A stretch of 64,000 nucleotides of DNA from NCBI GenBank assembly GCA_037693485.1, contig CM075351.1, positions 8,861,001-8,925,000 on the forward strand, read 5' to 3'. Made by a program: the position numbers and the translations under genes. The notes under the pieces were generated by a model that searched no databases, was not told the origin of the DNA, and saw only the letters and a list, made by a program, of their open reading frames with translations. The DNA comes from Kitagawia praeruptora. Its lineage: Eukaryota > Streptophyta > Magnoliopsida > Apiales > Apiaceae. Numbering within the stretch: the stretch's first letter is position 1; the number at the start of each line of letters is the position of its first letter. Positions 62,689-64,000 of this stretch are shown here, piece after piece.

Positions 62689-63379
62689 CAGTGTTCTAAA
62701 ACTCGCTCTAGGCGGCCGCCTAGGCGGCGCCTAGGCGCTAGGCATCAGTATAACGCCCCGAGTTGGGCTAGGCGGGCAATTATACGGTTTTTAAGAAAAT
62801 TGGTCAAAGTCGGTATAAGGCGGGCTAGGCGGTCAAAGTCGGTGAAATGTTTTTTGCGGGGGAATATAGAGAGAGAGAGAGGTTTTGTGTTGAAAGAAAG
62901 AGGGCGCAGGGAAGGAGGAGAAAGAGAGAGTTCGATTGGGAAGACTAAGGACAGGGGATAGTGCTTGCTCGGAGTTGCAGCGTCAAAGAAGGGGATGGGG
63001 AAATCTAGAATTTATGTCGAAACAAAAGGAAATGGGTTTGTTGGTTTGGATTTGCTGAGAACAGAGTATAAGAAAACAGGGGAATGGTAAAAATTTAATG
63101 CTTCGAATTAACCAATAAACCGAGATGCTCTAAGTCTATGTAACTTAGTTGGTTATTATTTATGTTTATGTGATGTGTACCTGGAAATAAAATGCAAGTA
63201 GTTTTTTAAATGTTATATTTTTCAATTAATATATTATTATATTTATAAAAATAAAAATAATATTTAAATACGTCCGATTAATGCTCCGATTAATCTTTCC
63301 GATTAATCCCCGATTTGCCGATTAATCTCTCGAAGGTACCCCAGCCGCCCTAGGACGCCTAGCGAGTTTTAGAACACTG
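62689..63379. mobile_element. hAT-type MITE C
   Basis: 691 bp, CAGTGTTCTAAAACTCG to CGAGTTTTAGAACACTG, flanked by CTCGTAAT / CTCATAAT (8 bp, one mismatch). The ends carry repeated CCTAGGCG motifs. Confidence 0.85.
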
Positions 63380-63510
63380 CTCATAATTGCCACCGTTGTC
63401 GTTGTAGATGAACGGAGAGAACACCTCTTTATAACAAAAACTATAACTATTACCGTGAAGACAAACATGTGGTAAAAACTATTCCCTCCGTCCCATTTTA
63501 TATGACCTTA

Positions 63511-63937
63511 GAGCATCTCCAAGGGAGATAGCTAAAATGGTTAGCTAAAATAACATAAATTAATGGTTAGCTAAAATTTGCTGAACCTGTAAGAGATTGT
63601 GCTCCAATGGTGTTAGCTATAATGATTAGCTATAATTCAAAAACAATATTTTATTATTATTTATAAACCTCAAATACATAAACTGCAAAAATCATTGCTA
63701 CTCCAACCATGTTTATGTATCCTGATTATGTAAAATTAAAGACAAAGATGACGTGGCACAAGAATAGAAGATATGTAAATTTTTTAGAGGATTTCTAAAT
63801 ATAGAGGATCTGTATCTTGTTTTCTAAAATTTTGCCTAACAGTTGGTACGGTTGGAGAATAACTTTTCAGCATATTAGGTAAAAATTTCTGCCAAATCAG
63901 ATTTATAGCTAAGAGGTGGGGGTGATTGGAGATGCTC
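63511..63937. mobile_element. Tourist/Harbinger-like MITE, copy 2
   Basis: 427 bp, GAGCATCTCCAAGG to TTGGAGATGCTC, flanked by TTA (63508-63510, 63938-63940). It interrupts a sequence starting CCCTCCGTCCCA, probably a Stowaway. Contains GATGACGTGGCA at 63748-63759. Confidence 0.83.
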
Positions 63938-64000
63938 TTATCATTTTATTCACGGATTTCTAGGAGTATAAATGAGGTACTTTCATATAATACTTTTTTA

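Overview
The window is nuclear DNA of a flowering plant, probably a eudicot. Evidence for this: plant-type Ty1/copia and Ty3/gypsy (Tat-lineage) LTR retrotransposons, plant LINE RNase H fragments, Stowaway, Tourist-like and hAT MITEs, AT-rich intergenic DNA, and the first exon of a plant ETHE1-type gene at the left edge. The species cannot be fixed from the sequence alone. Almost everything here is mobile DNA, much of it nested. Host genes are limited to the ETHE1 exon and a small family of short membrane-protein genes of unknown function.

Layout. 0-0.9 kb: start of an ETHE1-like gene on the minus strand. 0.9-1.7 kb: LINE 3' end. 1.7-8.5 kb: copia element 1, with both LTRs and pol open, but lacking the primer-binding site and the N-terminal part of gag. 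8.5-10.7 kb: LTR fragment and the end of a CACTA-type element. 10.7-14.5 kb: truncated, decayed copia element 2 (minus strand), sitting in the 3' remnant of a gypsy element (Gypsy-B, 14.5-16.0 kb). 16-22.3 kb: two tandem copies of a small membrane-protein gene, a LINE-derived retroposon, a SINE, and hAT and nested Stowaway MITEs. 22.3-48.6 kb: one complete Tat-lineage gypsy element (Gypsy-A) with target duplication TTGTC. It carries a 1,874-residue gag-pol, a 48-bp minisatellite, two antisense transcription units and a tandem hairpin array. Nested in it are a complete 12.2-kb SIRE-like copia element (copia element 3, 30.9-43.1 kb, duplication GCGGG) and a 734-bp solo LTR inside its 3' LTR (duplication ATTTG). 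48.6-64 kb: gene-poor DNA made of foldback elements, hAT, Stowaway and Tourist-like MITEs, an AT-rich tandem array, a solo copia LTR, tRNA-like A/B-box repeats and a broken third copy of the membrane-protein gene.

How the parts work together. Gypsy-A has a sense programme (LTR promoter, PBS, gag-protease-RT-RNase H-integrase, PPT). It also has an antisense programme: a TATA box, a non-coding first exon, and coding exons with consensus splice sites in matching phases, encoding a protein resembling the putative gypsy-type transposon family (PF04195). A short second antisense gene follows with its own TATA box. Copia element 3 encodes Gag, Pol and a 1,109-residue third protein in separate reading frames. 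Strong 3' splice-site signals lie at the Gag/Pol junction and just before the third ORF, which suggests expression from spliced RNAs. By-eye LTR comparison shows about three substitutions in each of these two elements, so both insertions are recent. The copia insertion interrupts the last visible coding exon of the Gypsy-A antisense gene.
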